A DNA stretch of 64,000 nucleotides from Neisseria subflava. Lineage in GTDB: Bacteria; Pseudomonadota; Gammaproteobacteria; Burkholderiales; Neisseriaceae. This document shows positions 45,359 through 53,676 of the stretch, piece by piece. A program made the translations under genes and the position numbers. Under the pieces are notes generated by a model. The model saw only the letters and a list, made by a program, of their open reading frames with translations, was not told where the DNA came from and did not search any database. The DNA lies in the NCBI RefSeq assembly GCF_003044935.1, contig NZ_POXP01000003.1, positions 282,807 to 346,806 of the forward strand, written 5' to 3'. Every line of letters starts with the position of its first letter. Positions within the stretch are counted from its first letter, which is position 1.

Positions 45359-46858
45359 CTACTGCAGATTTAGCGCGAGGAACAAAGTATTGCCGTCGCG
45401 TTGTACCAAAAGCGGTACGTTTTTGCCTGAGCTTTCCAATGCGCTACGGAAAGTGGATTCGTCATTGACGCTGATTTGGCTGACGGCAATAATTTCGTCG
45501 CCGCGTTTGAGGCCGGCACGTTCGGCCGCACCGCTAACGCGCAGAACGATTAAGCGTTGTTTGCCGTCTGCGTTTTCAACCTGCAAAGTTAGGCCTGCGT
45601 TTTCAACGGTAAATCCGTCATGGCCGCCATCGTGTTGCGGGTGTTCGGCTTCTTTTGCAGATGTTTCCGTTTGTTCGGCTGCGCTGCCAAGTTTGACTTT
45701 GACATCGGTTTGTTTGCCGCCGCGCCAGATGCTCAAAGTCACTTCTTTACCCGGCATAATCGAGCCGACCATGACCGGCAAATCGCTGGAGGCGCGGACT
45801 TCTTCTCCGTTTACGCTGCGGACAATATCGCCGACTTGCAACCCGGCTTGTTGCGCTGCGCTGTTCGGCATGATTTTGGCAATCAGCGCGCCGCTTGCTT
45901 TGTCCAAACCGAAAGATTTGGCCAAATCGTAAGAAACTTCTTGAATAACCACGCCTAATTGACCGCGTTGGACTTTGCCGTTGGCTTTTAATTGATCGGC
46001 CACATTCATGGCAACATCAATCGGAATAGCAAACGAAATACCCATAAAACCGCCGCTGCGGCTGTAAATTTGCGAATTGATGCCGACTACTTGGCCGCGG
46101 AGGTTGAATAGCGGGCCGCCTGAGTTGCCTGGGTTGATGGCAACGTCGGTTTGGATGAACGGCGTATAGTTTTCATTCGGCAGGCTGCGGCCTTTGGCGG
46201 AGACGATGCCTGAAGTTACGCTGTTGTCAAAGCCGAAAGGAGCGCCGATGGCTGCTACCCATTCACCCGGTTTCAAATCTTTCGGATTACCGATTTTGAC
46301 AACCGGCAAATCTTCTTGCGGCTCGATTTTTAAGAGGGCAACGTCGGATTGAGCGTCTGAGCCGACCAGTTTGGCCGTGTATTCGCGTTTGTCGTTGAGC
46401 AGGACTTTGATATTGCCCATGCCGGCAACCACGTGGGTATTGGTCAGGATATAACCGTCTTTGCTGATAATAAAGCCGGAACCGAAATTCAAAGCGTCGC
46501 TTTCAGTATCTTCTTGCGGCATGTCGGGCATATTGGGAACAAGGCGCTTGAAGAACTCGTAAAACGGATCATTGTCGGGGAATTGGCTCAGGTCCATGCT
46601 GTGGTCGTCATCCGGTGTCGCAGTGCGTTTTGCCGGTGTCGCTTGAATATTGACGACTGCCTGTCCTTCGTTTTGTACCAATTGGGCGAAGTCGGGCAAC
46701 AACATACCGACTTTTCCGTCATCGGTATTGGTTTCTATGCGTTGGACGAGTTCTTTGTTTTCGTCTTTGTCGAAAAAGGTGCTGACTTTGTCGCAACCTG
46801 AAAGAAGGGAAGCTGAGAGAACAGCAAGGGTCAGATATGTGTTTGTTTTAATATTCAC
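45359..46858 (-). CDS. degP: Periplasmic serine protease DegP/HtrA, lipoprotein form
   Basis: A 499-residue HtrA protease/chaperone. The catalytic triad is in LTNTHVVAG (His), SDAQSDVALLK (Asp) and INPGNSGGPLFN (Ser). Two PDZ domains follow, around 280-375 (GQLGVVIQEV, AGLQVGDIVRSVNGE) and 405-495 (AGLKRGDEIIAVSQ). Unlike E. coli DegP, the leader ends in a lipobox (LSASLLSGC), so it should be membrane-anchored. It degrades or refolds misfolded periplasmic proteins and is a natural envelope-stress target. Full length. Confidence 0.93.
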   Translation of the reverse strand: MNIKTNTYLTLAVLSASLLSGCDKVSTFFDKDENKELVQRIETNTDDGKVGMLLPDFAQLVQNEGQAVVNIQATPAKRTATPDDDHSMDLSQFPDNDPFYEFFKRLVPNMPDMPQEDTESDALNFGSGFIISKDGYILTNTHVVAGMGNIKVLLNDKREYTAKLVGSDAQSDVALLKIEPQEDLPVVKIGNPKDLKPGEWVAAIGAPFGFDNSVTSGIVSAKGRSLPNENYTPFIQTDVAINPGNSGGPLFNLRGQVVGINSQIYSRSGGFMGISFAIPIDVAMNVADQLKANGKVQRGQLGVVIQEVSYDLAKSFGLDKASGALIAKIMPNSAAQQAGLQVGDIVRSVNGEEVRASSDLPVMVGSIMPGKEVTLSIWRGGKQTDVKVKLGSAAEQTETSAKEAEHPQHDGGHDGFTVENAGLTLQVENADGKQRLIVLRVSGAAERAGLKRGDEIIAVSQISVNDESTFRSALESSGKNVPLLVQRDGNTLFLALNLQ

Positions 46859-47032
46859 GAAAGTTCCTTTTGCCGGTGCCTATCGTATTGTCGGCATGCG
46901 TTTGAATCGGCAGGCAGTTTTATTGTTTGAATGCTGTTTAAATGTATAAGATAGGATTTTTACACTTTAACGGTTTTTTTTCAAGCATTTCATTTTAAAT
47001 GAAAAAATGATGATTGGGATTTTATTGTTTTA

Positions 47033-47095
47033 AGGCCGTCTGAAAGCTTTGGAATATGACCTGTCGGTCGGTTCGCTTCTTTCAGACGGCCTTTA
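47033..47095. repeat. Opposed DUS pair upstream of degP
   Basis: AAGGCCGTCTGAAAG and CTTTCAGACGGCCTTT separated by about 33 bases, downstream of hemA. It can end the hemA transcript. The rest of 46859-47030 is AT-rich degP upstream sequence. Confidence 0.6.
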
Positions 47096-47103
47096 AATTG
47101 TGG

Positions 47104-48357
47104 TCAGTCGTGTTGATCCAAATGGTAGATCTGCGCCACGGCATCGATTAATTCGCTGTTGTCCGAGCCGGCTTTATTGAGCGTGCGTGTCGGAGAGTGG
47201 AGCAGTTTGTTGGTCAACTGAATGGAGAGGCGTTCGAGGACATCCTCGGCCGATACGCCTTTTGCCAGTTGCTTCATGGCATTTTCCAATACTTGGCGGC
47301 GCGCTCGTTCGCCTTCGTCGCGCAAAGCGCGGATAAGCGGAACGCTTTGGCGGTTTTTCTGCAGGCGGATAAATTCGCTGACCTTCTCTTCCACCATGCT
47401 TTCAGCTGCCGCCGCTGCCTTTTTGCGCGCGTCTTTACCGCTTTGGACAATATCCATCATGTCGTCTACGGTATAGAGATATGCGTCTTCCAATTCGCCG
47501 ACTTCGGCTTCGATATCGCGCGGAACGGCCAAATCCAGCAGGAAAACAGGCATGTTGTGGCGTTTTTTCAATGCGCGCTCGACCATGCCTTTGCCGACGA
47601 GGGGGAGTTGGCTGGCGGTGGAAGAAACAACCACGTCGTAATCGTGCAGAATATCGGGCAATTCGTTCAGCAGGCAGGCTTCGGCGTTGACACCGAGTTT
47701 GTCGCACAATTCCTGCGCACGCTGGTGTGTGCGGTTGGCAACAGTAATGAGCTTGGGATTTTTAGCGGCAAAATAAGTGGCCACCAGCTCAATCATTTCG
47801 CCTGCGCCGATAAAGAGGACGTTCAGATCGGAAATGGAAGGGAAGATTTGCTCTGCCATTTTGACCGATGCAGAAGCCATGGAGACGGAGTTTTCACCGA
47901 CGGCAGTGTCGGTACGCACTTCTTTGGCAACGGCAAAGGTTTTTTGAAACAGGGCGTTTAAGTGGGTGTTGATGCTTTCCTGTTCTTGCGCAACACGGAC
48001 GGCATCTTTGATTTGACCGAGAATTTGCGGTTCGCCCAAGACCATGGAATCTAAACCGCAGGCGACGCGGAAGGCGTGGCGGACGGTTTCATTATTATCT
48101 AAGGTATAGAGGTAAGGGCGGATTTCTTCGGCAGGCAGGTCGTGATATTGTGCCAACCAGTCGATGATTTTTTCGGTTTCGCCGACGCAGTAAAGCTCGG
48201 TGCGGTTGCAGGTAGAAAGAATAACTGCTTCTTCCGCCGCCTCACTGCGCGCGAGGTTGGACACGGCATCCGGCAGATTTGCAGCTGCAAATGCCAGTTT
48301 TTCGCGTATGCTCAAGGGCGCAGTTTGGTGATTGAGTCCGACGACGGTAAGTTGCAT
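47104..48357 (-). CDS. hemA: Glutamyl-tRNA reductase HemA
   Basis: The enzyme (417 residues) reduces glutamyl-tRNA to glutamate-1-semialdehyde, the first step of the C5 haem pathway. The nucleophile cysteine is in AVILSTCNRTELYC; the NADPH fold has FIGAGEMIELVATYF; and TVANRTHQRAQEL follows. The C-terminal dimerisation domain ends with LLHSPTRTL. HemC, a later enzyme, is in the same window but not in an operon with it. Confidence 0.95.
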   Translation of the reverse strand: MQLTVVGLNHQTAPLSIREKLAFAAANLPDAVSNLARSEAAEEAVILSTCNRTELYCVGETEKIIDWLAQYHDLPAEEIRPYLYTLDNNETVRHAFRVACGLDSMVLGEPQILGQIKDAVRVAQEQESINTHLNALFQKTFAVAKEVRTDTAVGENSVSMASASVKMAEQIFPSISDLNVLFIGAGEMIELVATYFAAKNPKLITVANRTHQRAQELCDKLGVNAEACLLNELPDILHDYDVVVSSTASQLPLVGKGMVERALKKRHNMPVFLLDLAVPRDIEAEVGELEDAYLYTVDDMMDIVQSGKDARKKAAAAAESMVEEKVSEFIRLQKNRQSVPLIRALRDEGERARRQVLENAMKQLAKGVSAEDVLERLSIQLTNKLLHSPTRTLNKAGSDNSELIDAVAQIYHLDQHD

Positions 48358-48458
48358 GGTTATGGTATGACTGGGTAGTGTGTGTGGTGGGTATTATAGC
48401 TTAAGTGGGCTTTAAAATGAATGTGTTGGGGGAGAAGATACAATGAGGTTTGCCATCG

Positions 48459-48493
48459 AAAAGGCCGTCTGAAAAGATTCAGACGGCCTTTTT
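48459..48493 (-). terminator. DUS terminator after rpoH
   Basis: AAAAGGCCGTCTGAA / TTCAGACGGCCTTTTT with loop AAGA, located 13 bp after the rpoH stop; the minus strand reads into four T. Confidence 0.75.
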
Positions 48494-48505
48494 ATCAAGA
48501 AAGGC

Positions 48506-49369
48506 TTAAACGGCTTCCGCTTCTTCTTCCAAGAAACCGCGCAGTTTTTGCATAGCTTTGGCTTCGATTTGGCGGATGCGTTCGGCAGATACGCCGTATT
48601 CGGCAGCCAATTCGTGCAGGGTCAAACCGCCATCGTCTTGCAACCAGCGGCTTTCAACGATACGGCGGCTGCGGTCGTCCAGTTGTGCCAAGGCGTTTTG
48701 CAGACCTTCGGTTTGCAGGGCGTAGTGGGCTTGTTTGGACAACTGGCGGCTAGGCTCTGCATCGTGATCGGCCAACCAGTCGATAGGGGCGAAGTTGTCT
48801 TCGTCATCGTTGTTTTCTGCCATGATGCCGATATCGTGACCGGTCATGCGTTGTTCCATTTCCAAGACTTCGGACAATTTGACGCCCAAATCGTCGGCGA
48901 TTTCTTGCGCTTCTTTTGGAGACAAGGCATTCAGGTTTTTACGCATGCTGCGCAGATTGAAGAACAGTTTGCGTTGCGGTTTGGTTGTGGCAACGCGGAC
49001 CAAACGCCAGTTGCGCAAAATGAATTCATGGATTTCGGCTTTAATCCAATGCACGGCAAACGAAAACAGGCGCGCGCCGCGGCTCGGTTCGTAGCGTTTG
49101 ACGGCTTTCATCAGGCCGATATTACCTTCTTGAATCAGGTCGGCTTGGTTGAGGCCGTAGCCGTCGTAGCCGCGTGCAATGGATACGACGACGCGAAGAT
49201 GGGACAGAATAAGTTGTTTGGCGGCATTGAGGTCGCCTTTTTGTTGACGTTCGGCCAGTTGTGTTTCTTCTTCGGTGGTCAGCATGGGAATGCTGTTGAC
49301 AGTATGAATGTATTGCTCGAGGCTACCGTTGCCGCTGTGGATAACGGGTAATGCAAAAGCTTTATTCAT
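48506..49369 (-). CDS. rpoH: Heat-shock sigma factor RpoH (sigma-32)
   Basis: A 287-residue sigma-70-family factor. Region 2 has LILSHLRVVVSIARGY, GNIGLMKAVKRYEPSRG and AVHWIKAEIHEFILRNWRLV; the RpoH box QRKLFFNLRSMRK identifies it as sigma-32; region 4 has LHELAAEYGVSAERIRQIEAKAM. It directs transcription of chaperones and proteases. The start at 49369 has an AAGGAG ribosome site buried in a small hairpin. Confidence 0.94.
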   Translation of the reverse strand: MNKAFALPVIHSGNGSLEQYIHTVNSIPMLTTEEETQLAERQQKGDLNAAKQLILSHLRVVVSIARGYDGYGLNQADLIQEGNIGLMKAVKRYEPSRGARLFSFAVHWIKAEIHEFILRNWRLVRVATTKPQRKLFFNLRSMRKNLNALSPKEAQEIADDLGVKLSEVLEMEQRMTGHDIGIMAENNDDEDNFAPIDWLADHDAEPSRQLSKQAHYALQTEGLQNALAQLDDRSRRIVESRWLQDDGGLTLHELAAEYGVSAERIRQIEAKAMQKLRGFLEEEAEAV

Positions 49370-49370
49370 A

Positions 49371-49385
49371 AAGGATGCTCTCCTT
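49371..49385 (-). promoter_or_regulatory. Hairpin over the rpoH Shine-Dalgarno (possible RNA thermometer)
   Basis: On the minus strand AAGGA (49385-49381), loop GAGCA, then TCCTT (49375-49371) just before the ATG. The stem pairs the ribosome site AAGGAG. Only 5 bp, so at best a weak, melting switch. Upstream, TGTTATACT near 49435 is a plausible extended -10. Confidence 0.4.
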
Positions 49386-49648
49386 AATTAGGCCGTCTGA
49401 AAACGGCTTTTGTTTATTTGTGTGACAAGCAGTATAACACTGCCTGTGGTTTGTTTTGTTATGGGTTGGATTTTTTCTGTAAATTAACGATAGATTCAAT
49501 AGTTTTTACTGTTTAAATCGCAAGGGTTGATTGTCTTAGAAAATTTGAGTGATTTACTTGGTTTTGATTAAGTATATTACAAACATTTCTGTATGTAAAT
49601 AGTTTTAGTGATAAAAAAGACCTTGTATAACAAGATATTAAAATTTTT

Positions 49649-51196
49649 TCATTCTGATTTCTTCCGGCCAATCAGGATAAGGAATACGCCGATAACGGCC
49701 AAAATGCTGATAAGCCATGTTGAGCCGCCTGCTTTCATATAAGGCGTTTCACCGATGTAGCCTTTGACGTGGCCTTCGAGGACGGTTTCTGTATCCGGTT
49801 GGGCTTCGGCAACAATCGTACCTTTAGGGGAAATAATGGCGGTCGCGCCGGTATTGGTGGAGCGAACCATGTAGCGGCCCAGTTCCATTGCACGCGCTTG
49901 GGACTGTTGAAGCTGCTGATACATGGCATTGGATTTGCCGTACCACGCCATATTGCTGATGTTGGCGAGCAGGGTGGAGCGTTTCGCCGTTGCGATGAGT
50001 TCGTCGCCGAAACCGTCTTCATAGCAGATATTGAAGGCGACTTTTTGATCTTTCATTACCAACGGCGCTTGGTTGTCGCCGCCTTTTTGAAAGTCAGCCA
50101 AAGGCATATCCATCATTTTATAGAGACGCTCGGTAATGGCGGGCAAGGGTTTGTATTCACCAAATGGAACGAGGTGGTTCTTGGCGTAGTAGGGGATGAC
50201 ATCGGAAGTGCTGTTGTGATAGTCGCTCAAATTGATGACTGCATTTTCGTAGCCGTTGCCGTCGGGCGTATATTGGCTGATGCCGATGGCCAACGCGCTG
50301 CCGTTGCTTTGCGCCTGTTCGGCGAATTGTTCCAAGATGCCTTCGGGCAGGTCTTGGCGCATCAGCGGCAGGGCGGTTTCAGGCAGGATGACGATGTCGG
50401 CACTGGTTTTGCTGATTTGTTCGTAGTATTTCTGAATGGTCGGAATGATTTGCTCTTCCTTCCATTTCAGATTTTGCTCGATATTTCCTTGAATCAGGGC
50501 GACGGTACTGGTGCTGCCGTCGGGGCGGGTGTATTCGGTTTGTTGGGAAATGTAGCCGACGGAGCAGAGCGCAACGATAAGGAATAAGGGCAGCAGGCGG
50601 TGTTTCAGACGGCCATGGTTGTCAATCAGCAACACCAGCCATGTGCTGAGGAAAGCGGTTGCCAGGGTGACCATATGAATGCCGCCCAAAGGTGCGAAAC
50701 CTGCCAACGGACTGTCTTTGATGATTTGGGAATAGCCGATTGCGCCCCAACCGAATCCGGTCAGGAAACGTTCGCGGGCAAATTCTGCCAGCGTCCACAA
50801 AATCGGCAACAGCAGGCCGGTTTTAGCCCAGCGTGACAGGTTGCATTTTCTCCACACCCAAAAACAGATGGCCGGATAAAGCGCGAGAAAAGCCGGCAGC
50901 AGGAAGGTGAGGGGGATGGCGTATGAATCCGGCAAACCCGAAACATCATGCAAGGCAGTGTGTATCCAATAAAACTGCGCCGTATAACCGATTAATCCGA
51001 ACAGATAGGCTGTCATGACGGCAAAGCGCGGACGTAACTCAATCAGGCGTATCAGTGCGCCAAACAACAGCGGCATCAGCCAAAAATGATAATACGGGGC
51101 GAAAGTGAACGGTGTCGCGGCGGCAATCAAGATGACCAGCGGCCAGTAAAGCAGCGGATGTTGCCAATATTGTTCGAGTTTACGGAAAATATTCAT
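49649..51196 (-). CDS. lnt: Apolipoprotein N-acyltransferase Lnt
   Basis: This 515-residue inner-membrane enzyme adds the third acyl chain to lipoproteins, such as the NosL, MetQ and DegP-type proteins here. It has about six N-terminal membrane helices and a nitrilase domain with the catalytic Glu in DIVILPETALPL, Lys in AKNHLVPFGEYKPL and Cys in NICYEDGFGDEL. A C-terminal membrane helix follows. Full length. The 279-bp gap to rpoH is AT-rich and holds the rpoH promoter region. Confidence 0.94.
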   Translation of the reverse strand: MNIFRKLEQYWQHPLLYWPLVILIAAATPFTFAPYYHFWLMPLLFGALIRLIELRPRFAVMTAYLFGLIGYTAQFYWIHTALHDVSGLPDSYAIPLTFLLPAFLALYPAICFWVWRKCNLSRWAKTGLLLPILWTLAEFARERFLTGFGWGAIGYSQIIKDSPLAGFAPLGGIHMVTLATAFLSTWLVLLIDNHGRLKHRLLPLFLIVALCSVGYISQQTEYTRPDGSTSTVALIQGNIEQNLKWKEEQIIPTIQKYYEQISKTSADIVILPETALPLMRQDLPEGILEQFAEQAQSNGSALAIGISQYTPDGNGYENAVINLSDYHNSTSDVIPYYAKNHLVPFGEYKPLPAITERLYKMMDMPLADFQKGGDNQAPLVMKDQKVAFNICYEDGFGDELIATAKRSTLLANISNMAWYGKSNAMYQQLQQSQARAMELGRYMVRSTNTGATAIISPKGTIVAEAQPDTETVLEGHVKGYIGETPYMKAGGSTWLISILAVIGVFLILIGRKKSE

Positions 51197-51210
51197 GCTT
51201 TAAATGGTAT

Positions 51211-51238
51211 TGAGGCCGTCTGAAAAGTTTTCAGACGG
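51211..51238. repeat. Opposed DUS pair between lnt and the DUF808 gene
   Basis: AGGCCGTCTGAAAA and TTTTCAGACGG, nearly back to back; the second copy lacks the final GCC and reads TAGGG instead. Confidence 0.55.
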
Positions 51239-51251
51239 TAGGGAAACAAAA

Positions 51252-52118
51252 TCAGTCTTTTTGAAACAATTTCATTGCAGGCAGGACGATTGCGCAAGCC
51301 AATGCGCCGGCGGCTACTCCGACCACCAGATTGGCGATATGTTCCATCATGCCGCTGTCCCAATGCTGCGCATGGAGGAAATCGTGCAAAAAGCCAAGGT
51401 TGTGGGCGATCAGTCCGCCGCCGACCAAGAACATCGCCAGCGTGCCGACAATGCTCAAGCCGCGCATAAACCAAGGCATAAATGAAATTAAACCGCGTCC
51501 GATACCTTGCACAGCAACGCTTTTTTGGCGCATCAACATCATGCCGAGGTCGTCAAGTTTGACGATAATGCCGACCAAACCATAGACCAATGCCGTCATG
51601 CCGACACCGATGGCGGCCATAACCAAAGAACGCGTCATCAGGTCATATTTTTCAACAACGCCCAGCGCAATAATGATGATTTCAGCTGAGAGGATGAAAT
51701 CTGTACGGACCGCGCCTTTCACTTTTGTTTTTTCGTCTGTGACTTCAGGTTCGGTATCGTGTCCGTCTTCGTGTTCATTGCGGTGTAGAAATTTGTGCAA
51801 CAGTTTTTCCACGCCTTCAAAACACAAATACACACCGCCTATCATCAGCAAGGGCGTAATCAGCGCTGGCAGGAAAGCGGAAAGCAACAGTGCAAGCGGC
51901 ACCAGAATCAGCTTATTGACCAGAGAGCCTTTTGCCACCGCCCAAATAATCGGCAATTCGCGCTCGGCGGATACGCCGGTTACCTGATTGGCGTTGAGCG
52001 CCAAATCGTCACCGACCACGCCGGCGGTTTTTTTTGCGGCGACTTTGGTCATCATCGCTACGTCGTCCAAAACGGCGGTAATGTCGTCCAAAAGCGTAAA
52101 GAGAGAGGCGAAGGCCAT
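51252..52118 (-). CDS. DUF808 family inner-membrane protein (YedI-like)
   Basis: A 288-residue protein matching DUF808/YedI: MAFASLFTLLDDITAVLDDV, TKVAAKKTAGVVGDDLALN, VSAERELPIIWAVAKGSL and GGVYLCFEGVEKLLH, with about six membrane helices. The central part is acidic and His-rich (RNEHEDGHDTEPEVTDEK). Function unknown. It lies upstream of lnt on the same strand. Confidence 0.85.
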   Translation of the reverse strand: MAFASLFTLLDDITAVLDDVAMMTKVAAKKTAGVVGDDLALNANQVTGVSAERELPIIWAVAKGSLVNKLILVPLALLLSAFLPALITPLLMIGGVYLCFEGVEKLLHKFLHRNEHEDGHDTEPEVTDEKTKVKGAVRTDFILSAEIIIIALGVVEKYDLMTRSLVMAAIGVGMTALVYGLVGIIVKLDDLGMMLMRQKSVAVQGIGRGLISFMPWFMRGLSIVGTLAMFLVGGGLIAHNLGFLHDFLHAQHWDSGMMEHIANLVVGVAAGALACAIVLPAMKLFQKD

Positions 52119-52230
52119 AATGTTGTCCGGATAAAATCAAATAAACGCGCGATTATATATGAAAATTCAGTTGCTTGAATGTTTTTCAGACGGCCGTTGA
52201 CGGAAATTAACCAAAGGCCGTCTGAAAATG

Positions 52231-53613
52231 CTATTTCGGCGTATAACGTCCTGCCATGGCTTTATACACCATATTTTCGTATTTTAAGGCTTCATAGCGT
52301 TGGTTCAGCAGGTTTTGAGCCGAGCTATATTCCGAATTCAAAGCCTCCAGCCAGTCTTTCAGTTCGTTTTTACCGTGTTGGTAGCGTACTTGATAGTAAT
52401 GGCTGTTTTTCTTGTCCAACTGATAACGTTGTTCTTGATTGGCAAGGCTGGCCTGCGCGTTTTTGTAGGCAAGGTAGTTGGTGTTGACCTCGTTGAGCGC
52501 GGTGGTCAGGGCTTTTTCAAAATTCAGCTTGGCACTGTCCATCTCCGCTTGTACGGTTTTGTCTTTCCATTTCATGGTCTGCCAATTAAGGAAAGGCAGA
52601 TTGATGGTGGCCGATCCGCCTAACATGGGGATATTGAACGTGCTTTTCGCTTTATCGGAAGACGTACTCAAACTTGCGCCCAAAGTAATCGACGGATACC
52701 AACTGCGTTTTTGCGCGTTGACCAATTGTTGCGACGCTTGCAGGCGGTATTCGGCGGCGCGCAGGTCGGGGCGGTTGGCCAAAACGGTAATCGGTACATC
52801 CAAGTTCACGCCTTTGACCGGCAACAGGCGGAATTGTGCCGGATCGGCGGCCATGTTTTCAGACGGCCTTAAATTCAACAAATTACGCAAAACCTGTTTT
52901 TGCGTATCCAAATTGTTTTGCAAAGACAACAGGTTGTTTTCCGCGCTCAGCAATGACTGTTTGGCTTGGGTCGGCTGACTGGAGTCGGCACGGCCGTAGC
53001 GGAATTTGGCATTCGCAATGCGGTTGATTTCCTGATATTGCTTCAGCGATTTTTTTGCCAACTCGATGGCTTCGTTCAGGTAGGCGATATTGAAATACGC
53101 ATCGGCGACATTATTAATCAAAGTCAGGCGTGTGTTGGCCATGTCTTCATGCGTGGCTTGATATTCCCATACCTGAGCATCGGCAGTGGCACTGAGTTTA
53201 CGCCATAAATCCAATTCGTAGCTCAAGCCAAGCTGGCTGCTGAAGGTATTGCCGTGGCTGCCGGTTTTCAGGTTTTTAGAAGCGTTCGCGCCCAACGATC
53301 CGCTGAACGAAGGCACCAAATCCGCGCCCAAAATATTGGCTTGGTACAAAGCCTTGTTGACGCTGATGGCCGCCTGTTTCAAATCGACATTGTTGGCCAA
53401 CGCCTGCTCCATCAGAGCATTGAGTTGCGGGCTTTGGTAGATTTCCCACCAGTTGCCGTTTACATTGTAGCGTTCGGCAGTTTCCGCCGCGCTCATGACT
53501 TGGCCGGTTGCTTCCAGCGTAAGGTTCGGGTTGGCTTTAGACGCGGCGCACGCACTTAGGGCAAGGGCAATAGCCAATGATAAGGCTGCTTGGGAAAAAG
53601 GTTTCGTCTTCAT
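52231..53613 (-). CDS. Outer-membrane efflux lipoprotein (NodT/TolC family)
   Basis: This 460-residue OEP-family channel has a lipobox leader (IALALSACAAS) and two repeated TolC-like halves (WWEIYQSPQLNALMEQAL, YELDLWRKL, ANRPDLRAAEYRLQASQQ, NEVNTNYLAYKNAQASL). The start at 53613 is chosen over 53637 because GAAAGA precedes it and the leader begins MKTKPFSQ. It follows macB by 63 bp and likely forms the outer channel of MacAB, though it might serve other pumps. The strain may carry mtrE elsewhere. Confidence 0.88.
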   Translation of the reverse strand: MKTKPFSQAALSLAIALALSACAASKANPNLTLEATGQVMSAAETAERYNVNGNWWEIYQSPQLNALMEQALANNVDLKQAAISVNKALYQANILGADLVPSFSGSLGANASKNLKTGSHGNTFSSQLGLSYELDLWRKLSATADAQVWEYQATHEDMANTRLTLINNVADAYFNIAYLNEAIELAKKSLKQYQEINRIANAKFRYGRADSSQPTQAKQSLLSAENNLLSLQNNLDTQKQVLRNLLNLRPSENMAADPAQFRLLPVKGVNLDVPITVLANRPDLRAAEYRLQASQQLVNAQKRSWYPSITLGASLSTSSDKAKSTFNIPMLGGSATINLPFLNWQTMKWKDKTVQAEMDSAKLNFEKALTTALNEVNTNYLAYKNAQASLANQEQRYQLDKKNSHYYQVRYQHGKNELKDWLEALNSEYSSAQNLLNQRYEALKYENMVYKAMAGRYTPK

Positions 53614-53636
53614 AAAAAATCTTTCGGGTAACAGCA

Positions 53637-53674
53637 TTTCAGACGGCCTTAAGATAATAGGTCGTCTGAAACAT
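53637..53674. repeat. DUS paired with a variant AGGTCGTCTGAA
   Basis: TTTCAGACGGCCTTA is opposed by TAGGTCGTCTGAAA, a C-to-T variant equal to the mucosa-type uptake dialect. Between macB and the channel gene. Confidence 0.6.
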
Positions 53675-53676
53675 AA

